A stretch of 64,000 nt of DNA from Neobacillus pocheonensis (GCA_023702235.1 JAMQCR010000001.1:2976001-3040000), one strand, 5' to 3'; positions 48,162 through 57,672 are shown, counted from the stretch's first letter. Translations and numbers: made by a program. Notes: generated from the letters alone by a model not told the origin.

Positions 48162-49742
48162 TTAATCTTGTTGTTCCATCGGATTATAAAGTTTTACTGT
48201 TGGATTTTTTTCTTGAAACCATCTGAGTGCAAAATCATTTTCAAATAAAAAAACATAGTGGTCATAACGATCTTTCACGAGGAGGCTCCTAGAGCTCGAT
48301 AGATTCTCATCGACTACATCACTTTCAACCCATCTTGCAATCTTTGAGCCCATTCGCTCCATTAAAACCTCAGCATTGTATTCATTTTTCATTCGATGCT
48401 CAAATACTTCAAATTGAAGTTGACCTACTGCACCCAACAAATAATCATCCGTCTTAATGGTTTTGTAGAGCTGAATCGCCCCTTCTTGAACAAGCTGCTG
48501 GATCCCTTTATAAAAAGATTTTTGCTTCATTACATTTTTTGCTGATACCCTTACATATAGTTCTGGTGTAAATTGTGGTAACCGCTCATATTGAAAATCA
48601 TCTTTTCCTGTCGTCAGAGTATCGCCAATTTGATAGGTACCCGTATCATAAAGACCGATAATGTCTCCACTTACAGCCTCATCAACAGTATTCCGCTCTT
48701 CAGCCATAAATGAAGTAGATTGGGAAAGCTTCAATTGTTTACCTAAACGAGGAATATTCACCGTCATACCGCGTTCAAATTTACCTGAACAAATACGAAC
48801 GAAGGCAATCCGATCCCGGTGAGCAGGATTCATGTTCGCTTGAATTTTAAAGACAAATCCAGAGAATTGCTCAGCAAGCGGATCAATTTTTCCTATTGAA
48901 GAGTTACGTGCTTTTGGCGGAGGAGCAAATTGTAAGTATGACTCAAGAAATGTCTGTACACCAAAATTTGTTAATGCACTTCCAAAGAACACAGGTATCA
49001 AGTTGCCTTCAGCCACTCTTTCAGCTGAAAATTCATTTCCTGCTTCATTCAGAAGCATAATTTCATCAAGAGTTTGATCATAAAGTCCAGAGGATTTTAA
49101 TGGATGGTCACCTTCGATTTCTCCATCCTCATTTATAGAAATAAATCGTTCTTCTTCATTTACACGGAATTGTTCCACCCGTTTATGGTACCTGTCATAA
49201 ATCCCCAAAAACTCTTTGCCCATCCCGATTTGCCAGTTCATTGGATATGATTCAATCCCAAGAACCTCTTCCAATTCCGCAAGGAGTTCAAGCGGTGACT
49301 TCCCTTGGCGGTCAAGCTTATTAATAAAAGTAAAAATTGGTATTCCACGCATGCGACAAACCTTAAATAGCTTAAGTGTCTGCTCCTCTATCCCTTTTGC
49401 TGAATCGATAATCATCACCGCACTATCAACCGCCATCAAGGTGCGATACGTATCTTCACTAAAATCCTGGTGTCCAGGGGTATCTAGTATATTGACGCGA
49501 AATCCATCATAGTCAAATTGCATGACACTGGAAGTAACGGAAATTCCCCGTTGCTTTTCAATTTCCATCCAGTCACTTGTCGCGAATTTCCCTGTTTTTT
49601 TCGCTTTTACGGTTCCTGCATCGCGAATCGCACCGCCGAATAATAATAATTTTTCAGTCAGTGTTGTTTTACCAGCATCCGGGTGGGAAATAATTGCAAA
49701 TGTCCGGCGCGATAATACTTCTTCTTTAAAAATGTTAACCAT
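48162..49742 (-). CDS. prfC: Peptide chain release factor 3
   Basis: 526-residue translational GTPase that recycles class-I release factors. G1 [17 protein letters not shown]2 region RGISVTSS, G3 [12 protein letters not shown] and G4 INKLDR are all visible, followed by the RF3-type C-terminal domain. AGAGGAAG precedes the ATG at 49742. Monocistronic. Confidence 0.95.
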   Translation of the reverse strand: MVNIFKEEVLSRRTFAIISHPDAGKTTLTEKLLLFGGAIRDAGTVKAKKTGKFATSDWMEIEKQRGISVTSSVMQFDYDGFRVNILDTPGHQDFSEDTYRTLMAVDSAVMIIDSAKGIEEQTLKLFKVCRMRGIPIFTFINKLDRQGKSPLELLAELEEVLGIESYPMNWQIGMGKEFLGIYDRYHKRVEQFRVNEEERFISINEDGEIEGDHPLKSSGLYDQTLDEIMLLNEAGNEFSAERVAEGNLIPVFFGSALTNFGVQTFLESYLQFAPPPKARNSSIGKIDPLAEQFSGFVFKIQANMNPAHRDRIAFVRICSGKFERGMTVNIPRLGKQLKLSQSTSFMAEERNTVDEAVSGDIIGLYDTGTYQIGDTLTTGKDDFQYERLPQFTPELYVRVSAKNVMKQKSFYKGIQQLVQEGAIQLYKTIKTDDYLLGAVGQLQFEVFEHRMKNEYNAEVLMERMGSKIARWVESDVVDENLSSSRSLLVKDRYDHYVFLFENDFALRWFQEKNPTVKLYNPMEQQD

Positions 49743-49977
49743 CTTGTCTTCCTCTCTTTTAACAACAAATAGTTTTATCCATACCTTCAATCTTATCTCT
49801 CAAACGGCAACTTTGCAATCATACATATTATGTAGAAAAATAATTTTTTACAACATCCACCACTTATTCATTTAATCACCAAATTATGAAATTAGCATTT
49901 TCCAACGATTCCCGCACCCGTTTAAGAAAAATCGCCTTATAATAGAATTATGACTTCAGATTAAGGAGATGACTTAA

Positions 49978-51717
49978 TTGAATCAAAGCAAAAAGAAAGT
50001 TTCTAAGTTTATTCCGCTCTTCGTAGCGTTTATATTAATCATTGCAGGCATAGTTTGGGTAGTACAAACCACGAATAATGAAGTGGTTATTCCTTTCTCA
50101 TCTGTTGAAAAGACAATCCAAAATCAACAGGGTAAAACAGTTTCACTAATAGAGCAGTCTGATGGAAGCATCCATATTAAAGCAGGCGATGCTAAATATG
50201 TTTCCCATGTTCCACCAAATAGCCAGATGGTAGACAAGCTAGTGGAAAAATATAATATAAATTATTCTTACTCAACTAGCAGTCCCTATGGAAATTGGAT
50301 TATGGGCGGTGTCATCCTTGCGCTTGTGGCTGCTGCTTTTGCCATTCAAAAAGCAAAAGGCGGTTTCGGAATTTCCAACTCAATGAAAAACAGTGTTTCC
50401 AAATCACGCCCTCTTCCTACTATTAGCTTAGAAGATGTAGGCGGGCTGGGCGAGGAAATGAAGGAAGAAATCCTACAAACACTTTCAACCTTAAAAGAAC
50501 CAGCACGTGCAAGCAAAATGGGAATTAAACCACCAAAAGGTATTTTATTATACGGACCACCAGGTACTGGTAAAACGTTACTTGCACAGGCAATTGCTCG
50601 TGAAATGAATGCTGCTTTCTTTTCAACTAGTGGGTCAGCCTTTAATGAACTTTTTGTTGGTGTAGGTGCAAGCCGTGTCCGTTCATTATTCCAAACTGCT
50701 CGAAAACAGGGTCCAGCTGTTATATTTATTGATGAAGTTGATGCATTAGCAGGAAAAAGGAAAGCCCATGGTGGCGAGGAAGCGGAAAAAACATTAACAG
50801 AGCTTCTCGTCCAGCTTGATGGCGGACATTCAAATGATGGTATTTTATTTATTGCTGCAACCAACAGAAAAGACATGCTGGATGAAGCCTTCCTTCGCCC
50901 GGGAAGAATCGACTTCTCCTTCCATGTACCGCTTCCCGATACAAAGGGAAGGAAAGAAATCATTGATATTCATTCTAAAGGAAAATCCCTTGCAAAAGAT
51001 GTTCTTTCTATGCTAGATGATTTAGCTGATAGCACTTCAGGTTTTTCAGGTGCCGAACTACAGTCACTCTTTGAAACAGCTAGTCGACGGGCAGTTCGTA
51101 ACGGGCAAGATGTAATTCAAAAACAAGATCTTGATTATGCACTTGATCGAACAATTTTAGGAAGCACTTCTCGTTCCTTACAGGACCAAGATACAAAACA
51201 TAGAGTTGCCATCCATGAAGCAGGACATGCAATTGTCGCATCCTTAACGAAGCCTGGTTCTGTGAGAAAAGCAACCATTATCCCGCGTGGTGAAGCACTC
51301 GGTTATGTAGCACCGATACCTAAAGAGCTTCATTTATCTACAACCAGTGATCTATTAGACCGAATTGCCATGGTGTTAGCGGGCGGTGTGGCGGAAAGAA
51401 TCTTTCTTGGCGAGCATAGCATTGGTGTAAGCGGCGACGTTCAACAAGCAAAACATATTATTGAACAAATGGTAGATACGGGGATGCTTCAGAACGGCTT
51501 TACACTAACCTTTAATAAACAAGATAAAGAAGCCAAAATGCAAGAGCTTTTTGAAAAAGGTTTAAATATGGCCGAAACCCTAATTTCTAGCCATCAACAT
51601 CAGTATCAGCAATTAGTTGATTCTTTATTAAAAAAAGAAACACTAGAAGGCTTTGAAGTGGAAACTATTGTTCGAGGAACTGAAGTAGCAACTGTCGAGA
51701 ATCTCGTGCTAGCATAA
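49978..51717 (+). CDS. FtsH-like membrane AAA+ zinc metalloprotease
   Basis: 579 residues. Two membrane helices (residues 12-29 and about 108-122) enclose a short outside domain; then an AAA+ module with Walker A YGPPGTGKTLLAQAIA, Walker B VIFIDEVDAL and SRH AATNRKDMLDEAFLRPGRID; then an M41 protease domain with HEAGH and the third-ligand segment GVSGDVQQAKHI. It is shorter and more divergent than housekeeping FtsH, so it is probably a second paralogue. TTG start with GGAGATG upstream. Substrates unknown. Confidence 0.88.
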   Translation: MNQSKKKVSKFIPLFVAFILIIAGIVWVVQTTNNEVVIPFSSVEKTIQNQQGKTVSLIEQSDGSIHIKAGDAKYVSHVPPNSQMVDKLVEKYNINYSYSTSSPYGNWIMGGVILALVAAAFAIQKAKGGFGISNSMKNSVSKSRPLPTISLEDVGGLGEEMKEEILQTLSTLKEPARASKMGIKPPKGILLYGPPGTGKTLLAQAIAREMNAAFFSTSGSAFNELFVGVGASRVRSLFQTARKQGPAVIFIDEVDALAGKRKAHGGEEAEKTLTELLVQLDGGHSNDGILFIAATNRKDMLDEAFLRPGRIDFSFHVPLPDTKGRKEIIDIHSKGKSLAKDVLSMLDDLADSTSGFSGAELQSLFETASRRAVRNGQDVIQKQDLDYALDRTILGSTSRSLQDQDTKHRVAIHEAGHAIVASLTKPGSVRKATIIPRGEALGYVAPIPKELHLSTTSDLLDRIAMVLAGGVAERIFLGEHSIGVSGDVQQAKHIIEQMVDTGMLQNGFTLTFNKQDKEAKMQELFEKGLNMAETLISSHQHQYQQLVDSLLKKETLEGFEVETIVRGTEVATVENLVLA

Positions 51718-51750
51718 AAAACCAGGCATCCCTTTGATGCCTGGTTTTTT
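51717..51750 (+). terminator. Terminator of the FtsH-like gene
   Basis: AAAAACCAGGCATC / GATGCCTGGTTTTT stem. Confidence 0.9.
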
Positions 51751-51845
51751 ATTGTTCATACCTATGGATCAAACTGAATTATCTTAAATTGATTTTCCTT
51801 TTTCGTGACACACTAAGAAAGGATTCCTTAAAGGGAGTGAATGTG

Positions 51846-52268
51846 ATGTTCGGAAAAAGAGAACCTAATGAAAAAGTACGGCCCAAATATGAAAATATTG
51901 CGAAGGATTATCTTAACGACCAGAAAAAAACAGAAGGATTGCTAAATAAAGCATTAAAAAAAGCGAATGAACAGAAAGGGACCTTGGGGGAAACATGGGA
52001 AAAGCTCCACCTATTTATCGAGTTGATTAAGTCCTATTCTAAAGGCGAATATAAGAACGTTTCAAACAGCACTGTACTTACCGTCATTGGTTCCATTTTA
52101 TACTTTGTTTCCCCAATTGACCTTATACCAGATTTTATTGTTGGTCTAGGATTAGTTGACGATGCAGCAGTAATCGGATATACCATTAAGAAGGTCTCAA
52201 AAGAATTAGATGAATATAAAAAATGGAGAAAATCAACGATCCTTACAACTGAAAACCCTCTTGAATAA
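51846..52268 (+). CDS. ykvA: YkvA family protein (DUF1232)
   Basis: 140 residues. The DUF1232 core TVIGSILYFVSPIDLIPDFIVGLGLVDD is a hydrophobic hairpin with the family motif SPIDLIPD. Flanks are charged and helical. AAAGGGAGTG precedes the ATG at 51846. Membrane-associated; function unknown. Related in name and content to the B. subtilis ykv region. Confidence 0.88.
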   Translation: MFGKREPNEKVRPKYENIAKDYLNDQKKTEGLLNKALKKANEQKGTLGETWEKLHLFIELIKSYSKGEYKNVSNSTVLTVIGSILYFVSPIDLIPDFIVGLGLVDDAAVIGYTIKKVSKELDEYKKWRKSTILTTENPLE

Positions 52269-52280
52269 TCAAGAGGGTTA
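52253..52280. terminator. Bidirectional terminator
   Basis: AACCCTCTTG / CAAGAGGGTT stem spanning the ykvA stop and the YjcZ-like gene end. Confidence 0.8.
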
Positions 52281-52296
52281 AACCGTTTAGGTAGTT

Positions 52297-52437
52297 TTAC
52301 CATCTAAAGCAAGCTGCACCCACGATAATCAATAGGATGAATAATACAACGATTAAAGCAAATCCACCGCCAAATCCATAACCACCATATCCACAGCCAC
52401 CACAAGCACCGTAGCCGTATCCTCCATATCCATACAT
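52297..52437 (-). CDS. YjcZ family sporulation protein (46 residues)
   Basis: Tyr/Gly/Cys-rich head ([19 protein letters not shown]) followed by [19 protein letters not shown], the YjcZ membrane helix. AAGGAGG before the ATG at 52437. Tandem with another member 20 bases upstream. Confidence 0.88.
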   Translation of the reverse strand: MYGYGGYGYGACGGCGYGGYGFGGGFALIVVLFILLIIVGAACFRW

Positions 52438-52456
52438 ATTTAAAACCTCCTTATTA

Positions 52457-52564
52457 TTAATAGAATCCTCCGCAACCCCACGAAGCACCGATAATGATTA
52501 ACAAAATAAATAAAACGACTAGTAGGGCAAATCCGCCACCGTAACCACCCGCAACACCAGACAT
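52457..52564 (-). CDS. YjcZ family sporulation protein (35 residues)
   Basis: [20 protein letters not shown] continuing through one membrane helix to [17 protein letters not shown] precedes the ATG. Same family as the gene downstream and those at 22944-23206; too short for usual gene callers. Confidence 0.85.
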   Translation of the reverse strand: MSGVAGGYGGGFALLVVLFILLIIIGASWGCGGFY

Positions 52565-52822
52565 TTTCATTACCTCCTTATTTAAATTCTATATATCCTA
52601 TTCACCTCGATAAAAATGTGCGATAGACACATATCCAAATATTACTTACTTTTGATAAAAAGAATAAGCCTATATTTCATTTGCTTGGACATCTATAACG
52701 AGGAATAAAAAATAAAAAAGAACCCATTGGTATCGATTAAACAAAGAGTCTGAAATATAAATTGACAAAGGATAATGTTTTTTTTACGATGGACACAGAT
52801 GAGTAGGACAGGAGTTATTAAA

Positions 52823-53631
52823 TTGAGGAATACTGCCCGTTTATTATTTTTTATTTTTAAGGGTACTTCTAGAGTCTTGACGAAAAACAAGAGGAATTTA
52901 AGAAAAAGCAACTCTGTAATGAAAATTGGCCATAGAGGTGCTGCGGGATATTGTCCAGAAAATACCTTTGCCTCCTTTAAGCAGGCATTAGAAATGGGAG
53001 TAGATTACCTAGAAATAGATGTTCAGATGACGAAAGACGGTGAACTAGTTGTCATCCATGATCCCACTGTTAATCGAACAACCAATGGAAAAGGCAAAGT
53101 AAAAGATTTTACTTTGCAAGAAATTCAATCACTTGATGCAGGCAGCTGGTTTGGCCCGAAATTCGCAGGGGAAAAAATACCTGCATTCAACGAATTCTTA
53201 AAGGCATATGCTGGTAAAACTGGCTTAGTCATCGAGTTAAAGAAACCAGAACTCTATCCTGGTATCGAAGAAAAGGTTGCAAACGAACTAAAAAAAGAAA
53301 ACTAGACATCGCTGAAGACAATAAAATTATTGTTCAATCCTTTGACAGAGAGTCTTTGAAACTTTTTCATACACTTTTGCCTTCTATACCAATTGGCGTC
53401 TTAGTCAAAAATTCAGGTCGGGGCATATCGAAGAAAGAATTACTTTCGTTTTCTCAATATGCTTCCTATGTAAATCCGAAAATTACGATGGTAAACCAGC
53501 GATTGATAAGTAGACTCCATCATCATGGCTTCAAAACAATCATTTGGACAGTTAAGAATAAATATGAAATGAAAGCAATTGAAAATTTTCAGTTGGATGG
53601 GATCGTAAGCGATTTTCCAGATTACCTTTAA
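52823..53631 (+). CDS. ugpQ: Glycerophosphodiester phosphodiesterase, frameshifted
   Basis: About 269 codons with an N-terminal extension from a TTG at 52823 preceded by AGGAG; the ATG at 52919 has no ribosome binding site. GDPD motifs: HRGAAGYCPENTFASF, EIDVQMTKDGELVVIHDPTVNRTT, then VIELK and the C-terminal GVLVKNSG, KTIIWTVKN, DGIVSDFPD. The frame breaks at the A7 run (53290-53296): one more A joins ELKKRK to LDIAEDNKIIVQSFDRES. It releases glycerol-3-phosphate from lipid-derived diesters, feeding the glp pathway. Confidence 0.88.
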
Positions 53632-53687
53632 CTAATTAAGCCTTTTGACACAGACGTAATACTAAAAAGGGCAGCTCATTATTGTAA

Positions 53688-53729
53688 AAAAAAGAAGCAA
53701 GGCCATTCTAATGACCTCGCTTCTTTTTT
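53688..53729. terminator. Bidirectional terminator
   Basis: AAAAAAGAAGCAAGG / CCTCGCTTCTTTTTT stem between the convergent phosphodiesterase and hydrolase genes. Confidence 0.85.
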
Positions 53730-53735
53730 CTATTA

Positions 53736-54968
53736 TTAATTATTTATTATCCGTACAACTCGACCGTTAAACTTTTCTTTCCAGTAACCAGAAGACATAT
53801 TTGCAACAGCTACACCAGTAGAACTTTGTGAACCAATGAATTGGCCGCCACCAATATAAATCCCCACATGCCCATCAGTTTTATAGGTATCGAAAAATAC
53901 TAGGTCTCCAGGACGAATTTGGCTTACAGACACCCTTGTTCCTGCATTTTTCAATGAATCTGTACTTGTTCCTACACTAACTCCTGCTTGAGAAAATGCC
54001 CAATGTACAAATCCAGAACAGTCAAATCTACCATTGGAAATATCGGATGCAGTTCTTCCGCCGCCAAAAACATAAACAGAATTTCCAATATATCGATATC
54101 CTGCTGTGATTACAGAATTTATCGATCCGCTTGGCGCTGATGTTGAAACAGTTGGAATGGATACATTACTTGAAGAGTTTGAATTTGTTGTTTTAGATTG
54201 ACCTGGAGCCGCTTGCTGAATTTGAGATTGTTGAGCTGCAAGGCTAGCTTCTTGTGATGCAAGACTTGAATCTTGCTGTTGTAATCCTGCTTTTTCAGAG
54301 ATTTTATCTTGCTCTTCCTTTTTAAGCTCATTCTTCAATGCATCATTTGACGCTTTTTGATCAATAATTTGGGCTTGCATACCCACAAGGTCCGATTTCA
54401 TACTACTAAGATCTGCTAACTTTTTTTCTACTGAAGCTTGTTTATTTTCAACTTCAAGTTTATCCGCTTCATGTTGCTTCACTAGATCAGAATCTGCTTG
54501 GACGATTGTTGAAACCGCACCAATCCGCTTAACCAAATCACTAAAGCTTGAAGCACCTAGTAAAACATCCAGATAGCTAATGTCTCCACCACTTTCCTGA
54601 TAAGAAAGCGCCCGTTTTTTCAATACTTCATTCCGCTTAGCAATTCTTTCCTTTATGACTGAAACTTCTTGTTGAAGTTGTTGGACCTCTGCCTGTGATG
54701 TTTTCATTTTCTCTTCTGTTTGGGTAATCATATTATTATTATCATTTATAGCCTGATCTACACGATTAATTTGGGATGTTAATTGAGCAAGTTTATCTTG
54801 AACTTGAGAAATTTCCGCATTAGCTTTGGTAATTCCTGTTTGAACTCCAGAACGTTGACTCTGTATACTTTGCATGTCATTACTTGCAGCCTTTACTGAT
54901 GGAATTGCAAAAGCGCTTCCAAATCCAAACATTATTATCGTACTAAGTGCAGTTAACTTCTTTTTCAT
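53736..54968 (-). CDS. Secreted peptidoglycan DL-endopeptidase, CwlO-like (NlpC/P60)
   Basis: 410 residues. A signal peptide (MKKKLTALSTIIMFGFGSAFA) is followed by a long coiled coil (residues about 30-240), a Ser/Thr/Asn linker, and a C-terminal NlpC/P60 domain with catalytic Cys in NGRFDCSGFVHWAF and His in DGHVGIYIGGGQF. This is the architecture of CwlO, which cuts D-Glu-mDAP links during elongation and interacts with FtsEX through the coiled coil. GGGG precedes the ATG at 54968. A long leader separates it from a TTGACA promoter. Confidence 0.9.
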   Translation of the reverse strand: MKKKLTALSTIIMFGFGSAFAIPSVKAASNDMQSIQSQRSGVQTGITKANAEISQVQDKLAQLTSQINRVDQAINDNNNMITQTEEKMKTSQAEVQQLQQEVSVIKERIAKRNEVLKKRALSYQESGGDISYLDVLLGASSFSDLVKRIGAVSTIVQADSDLVKQHEADKLEVENKQASVEKKLADLSSMKSDLVGMQAQIIDQKASNDALKNELKKEEQDKISEKAGLQQQDSSLASQEASLAAQQSQIQQAAPGQSKTTNSNSSSNVSIPTVSTSAPSGSINSVITAGYRYIGNSVYVFGGGRTASDISNGRFDCSGFVHWAFSQAGVSVGTSTDSLKNAGTRVSVSQIRPGDLVFFDTYKTDGHVGIYIGGGQFIGSQSSTGVAVANMSSGYWKEKFNGRVVRIINN

Positions 54969-55166
54969 TTTGATTCCCCTGCTTTCCAATTCGGTAAATC
55001 ATCTAGAAATATTCAGTCAATTCATTGTTTCTATAAAAATTAATGCCCGAAATATCTACATAATTTGACAAATTTCTATGTATAGTAGTCCATTTTTAAT
55101 CTATTAATCTACAAAATGTAAGAAGAAAATCATAAGTATTACCCATTTTCACCCTATTTTGTTGTA

Positions 55167-55216
55167 ATTAGAAGTATATCATCTAAATTTGTCAAATAAG
55201 TTATAGGAATATTACA
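55167..55216 (-). promoter_or_regulatory. Promoter of the CwlO-like gene with WalR-like box
   Basis: Minus strand TTGACA (55190-55195), 17-base spacer, TCTAAT (55167-55172). Just upstream, TGTAAT-ATTCC-TATAAC (55200-55216) matches the WalR direct repeat TGTWAH-N5-TGTWAH with one mismatch. The leader would be about 190 bases long. Confidence 0.5.
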
Positions 55217-55330
55217 TTTATGTTTCAGATGCCAAATTCAACAGATTTTTAACAAAAAGTTCATATTTATATTGGATAACTATAAAAGGCTCTTGTCGAA
55301 AAAGGTTAATTTCTTACTTTTAGCAAAATG

Positions 55331-55367
55331 AAAGAGGCTGACTTAAATGAACATAGTCAGCCTCTTT
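55331..55367. repeat. Orphan perfect hairpin
   Basis: AAAGAGGCTGAC / GTCAGCCTCTTT, 12-base arms, 13-base loop. No T-tract, and no adjacent gene ends here. Confidence 0.7.
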
Positions 55368-55488
55368 AAAATAAATCTGTAAAATTTTATCCTTTATAAA
55401 CATTGTATCTGCCCTCACTTTAACTGACCATCCTTAAATAATTCTTAAAATTGCATAAAGAAAACCATTTCGACTTGAAATAATTACC

Positions 55489-55541
55489 AAAAAAAGTAGC
55501 CTTAAATCTCTTTATATAAAGGAATTTGAGGCTACTTTTTA
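55489..55541 (-). terminator. Terminator of the HEIRH protein gene
   Basis: AAAAGTAGCCTCAAAT / ATTTAAGGCTACTTTT-type stem followed on the minus strand by a T-tract. Confidence 0.8.
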
Positions 55542-55561
55542 TAGAAAGTTATATAAAAAAT

Positions 55562-56107
55562 TCAATTTAGCAATATTCTAAGCTTGTTCTTTTCATTTAC
55601 TCCTACATCCCATTGAGGGGTGGGAAGCTGAAATTTGTCATTGATCTCCCTCCGCTTTCTTCTCATCCATTTTACGGCATATTTATTGGCATCTTTTTCG
55701 CACCATGAAAGAGAATAGCTGGTATCGGTTAAAGTTTGATCAGAAAGAGATGTTAAAAAAAGAGATTCGTCTGTGATGAATTGATGGTGGTGTCTAATTT
55801 CGTGGAATAAACAAAAAACGCCGTGAAGTTTTTTTAAGAAAGAATCTTGATAAGGCAGGTTAAACAGATAAATAAAAATCATGCTTTGTTTATAATTATA
55901 TGTTGAAAAAATCGATGACCTTACAATATGTTTAAGTAAATTATACCGACTAGATAAATCGCTATTTTTTCCTGCAAGCGTGACAATTGTCTGCCAACGA
56001 TCAAATATGTATATATCTGGGGTGTTTTTTTGTGAAATTGGTAGTAGCTCTAATAAAAAATCAATCTCTTTTTCCGGTAAAATAAGCGAATGACTATAAA
56101 CTGACAA
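55562..56107 (-). CDS. Putative zincin-like metallopeptidase of unknown function
   Basis: 181 residues, no signal peptide or membrane helix. FCLFHEIRHHHQF near residue 100 contains HEIRH, an HExxH zinc motif, and CEKDANKYAVKWM about 38 residues later could supply the third ligand, as in ImmA/IrrE-like peptidases. Starts with TTG preceded by AAGGGG. Stands alone between the CwlO-like gene and phaP. Function not known; no repressor or toxin partner is adjacent. Confidence 0.6.
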   Translation of the reverse strand: MSVYSHSLILPEKEIDFLLELLPISQKNTPDIYIFDRWQTIVTLAGKNSDLSSRYNLLKHIVRSSIFSTYNYKQSMIFIYLFNLPYQDSFLKKLHGVFCLFHEIRHHHQFITDESLFLTSLSDQTLTDTSYSLSWCEKDANKYAVKWMRRKRREINDKFQLPTPQWDVGVNEKNKLRILLN

Positions 56108-56254
56108 TTTAAAACAACCCCTTTTCTAAAACAGGCAATGAAGCTTCATTACTTTTATTATATTAAATTATCAAAAAATTTCAACAATAAATAGACATGA
56201 GAACTATCTCATGCCCAGAAAACAAATATAGGAGTTGCCAAATCTAACTAATTG

Positions 56255-56854
56255 TTATCTAGCTTTTACAAGTTCTTTAAAACTATTCATACCACGATCA
56301 ACCATGTTATAGTGAGTGTCCTTAGCTAGTTTTACATATTCGTCTTTAACCTGCTGCAATGCATCTCGGCGCTCACGTGTATATTCAACACCGGATTCTG
56401 CATTTTTCTCAAAATTATCTTCTAATTGGTCAATCATATGGAGGACAGATTTTATTGGAGTAAACGCCAGTTTTTCTAACTGGTTGGATACCTCATTAAG
56501 TTGGTTTTTAAGTTCATCACGTTCGCTTGTTTTAACTGCCCCATCATTCATTTCATCTCTACCAAAAGTAATTTGGTTCATCAGCCCAGTAACAATTTCT
56601 TTGTTCGCTTTCTTAGACTGCTCATAGAATTTCGCAAGTGAATTTCTGTATTGCTTATTAAATTTAATAACTTCCCTTAAGGCTTTAATATACGCATCCT
56701 CACGGCTTTCTCGAAGCTGTCTCGCCCGAGCACGTGATTGCTCATACTGATTCCAAAATGTGTCAACAAATAACCCTCCGACACTTGTTTCTTCTACTGA
56801 TAGATCCATATTATCATTTGCCGCTGGGACAGTTTCATTCTTCTTCTGTGCCAT
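56255..56854 (-). CDS. phaP: Polyhydroxyalkanoate granule protein (phasin) PhaP
   Basis: 199-residue amphipathic helical protein (FVDTFWNQYEQSRARARQLR, FYEQSKKANKEIVTGL, long heptad-like C-terminal helix) matching the Bacillus megaterium-type phasin in length and pattern. Phasins coat PHA granules. AGAGGAGG precedes the ATG, which lies inside the end of phaQ. The usual partners phaR, phaB and phaC are not in this window. Confidence 0.8.
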   Translation of the reverse strand: MAQKKNETVPAANDNMDLSVEETSVGGLFVDTFWNQYEQSRARARQLRESREDAYIKALREVIKFNKQYRNSLAKFYEQSKKANKEIVTGLMNQITFGRDEMNDGAVKTSERDELKNQLNEVSNQLEKLAFTPIKSVLHMIDQLEDNFEKNAESGVEYTRERRDALQQVKDEYVKLAKDTHYNMVDRGMNSFKELVKAR

Positions 56855-57272
56855 TGTCCTTCCTCCTCTTTAACCTATTTATTTTCTCTATCGGATCCTT
56901 CTTTTGAAATGAAGGAATATAGAGCTCTAGGAAACTGGAATACATATTGAAAAATTGATCCAGTAACGATTGGTATGATTCTAGTTGATGGGCATAGCCT
57001 TTTAAAAATGTAATACCAGCTTTTGTAATTGAATATCTTCTTTTTGCAGGACCGCTTCCATTTGTGTCCCATTCTGATGAGACAAGCTCATCCTTTTCTA
57101 ACTGTCTTAACTGCCTGTAAAGATTCCCTTGGTCAATCGTCTTAAAACCAAATGCTTGTAGTTTCTGGCTAAGTTCATATCCATGCAGCGACATTCGACT
57201 AAGAAGCAATAAAATAAATGGCAGAACAAAATTTTTTGAAGGATTGACTGTTTGGTTATCTTGGTGTGCCAT
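56835..57272 (-). CDS. phaQ: PadR-family PHB-responsive repressor PhaQ
   Basis: 145-residue winged-helix protein. FVLPFILLLLSRMSLHGYEL and DQGNLYRQLRQLEKDELVSSEW follow the PadR fold; RRYSITKAG is the wing. In B. megaterium PhaQ represses the pha genes and is released by PHB. Start at the second ATG (57272), better placed behind GAGGTG. It overlaps phaP by 20 bases. A palindrome overlapping its -10 box suggests autoregulation. Confidence 0.85.
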   Translation of the reverse strand: MAHQDNQTVNPSKNFVLPFILLLLSRMSLHGYELSQKLQAFGFKTIDQGNLYRQLRQLEKDELVSSEWDTNGSGPAKRRYSITKAGITFLKGYAHQLESYQSLLDQFFNMYSSFLELYIPSFQKKDPIEKINRLKRRKDNGTEEE

Positions 57273-57293
57273 ATCCATATCACCTCACCTATA

Positions 57294-57326
57294 TGTACTT
57301 TACACCTATCGGTTGTATTTTGTCAA
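57294..57326 (-). promoter_or_regulatory. phaQ promoter with candidate PhaQ operator
   Basis: Minus strand TTGACA (57321-57326), 18-base spacer, TAAAGT. The palindrome TGTAAAGTACA (57294-57304) overlaps the -10 box, and ATAGGTG occurs twice around it. Confidence 0.5.
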
Positions 57327-57612
57327 TTGCTCATCATACTATTTAACCAGCTGCTCAGGAGATTACTAAGCCGATAAAAAGCCTCTGCGTAAAATTTAAA
57401 TCGGGAAGAAATAATACCTTCCCGTTATATATTATATTCTCGTCCATTCACATTATTAAAAAATTTCATGAACTTGCTGTGAACGACTGGATAGCCATTG
57501 GTCAGCAAACACAGCGAACATTCCCGTTAATTCAAGCGCGATACATGACCTGCTTTAACGATCTTTAAATAAATGGAGCGGTATTTAATACAAAAACAAA
57601 ATAAATGGAAAA
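57327..57612. other. Intergenic region between phaQ and ppc
   Basis: No gene seen. A weak CGGGAAG / CTTCCCG hairpin lies at about 57405-57432; nothing else recognisable. Confidence 0.4.
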
Positions 57613-57615
57613 AGA

Positions 57616-57658
57616 AAAAAGCCATAAACTCTCAACATACGAGAGTTTATGGCTTTCC
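57616..57658 (-). terminator. Terminator of ppc
   Basis: AAGCCATAAACTCTC / GAGAGTTTATGGCTT stem followed on the minus strand by T residues. Confidence 0.9.
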
Positions 57659-57672
57659 TTAGGTCTTATTAA

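Larger units (their letters stand above)
54969..55561. other. Long leader and upstream region of the CwlO-like gene
   Basis: No gene seen. Contains the promoter at 55167-55216, an orphan perfect hairpin at 55331-55367 and the terminator of the next gene at 55489-55541. Confidence 0.6.

Noticed and set aside
50346..50963. 205-codon frame on the minus strand inside the FtsH-like gene
   Set aside because: Antisense shadow of the AAA+ domain; composition typical of a reversed coding strand.
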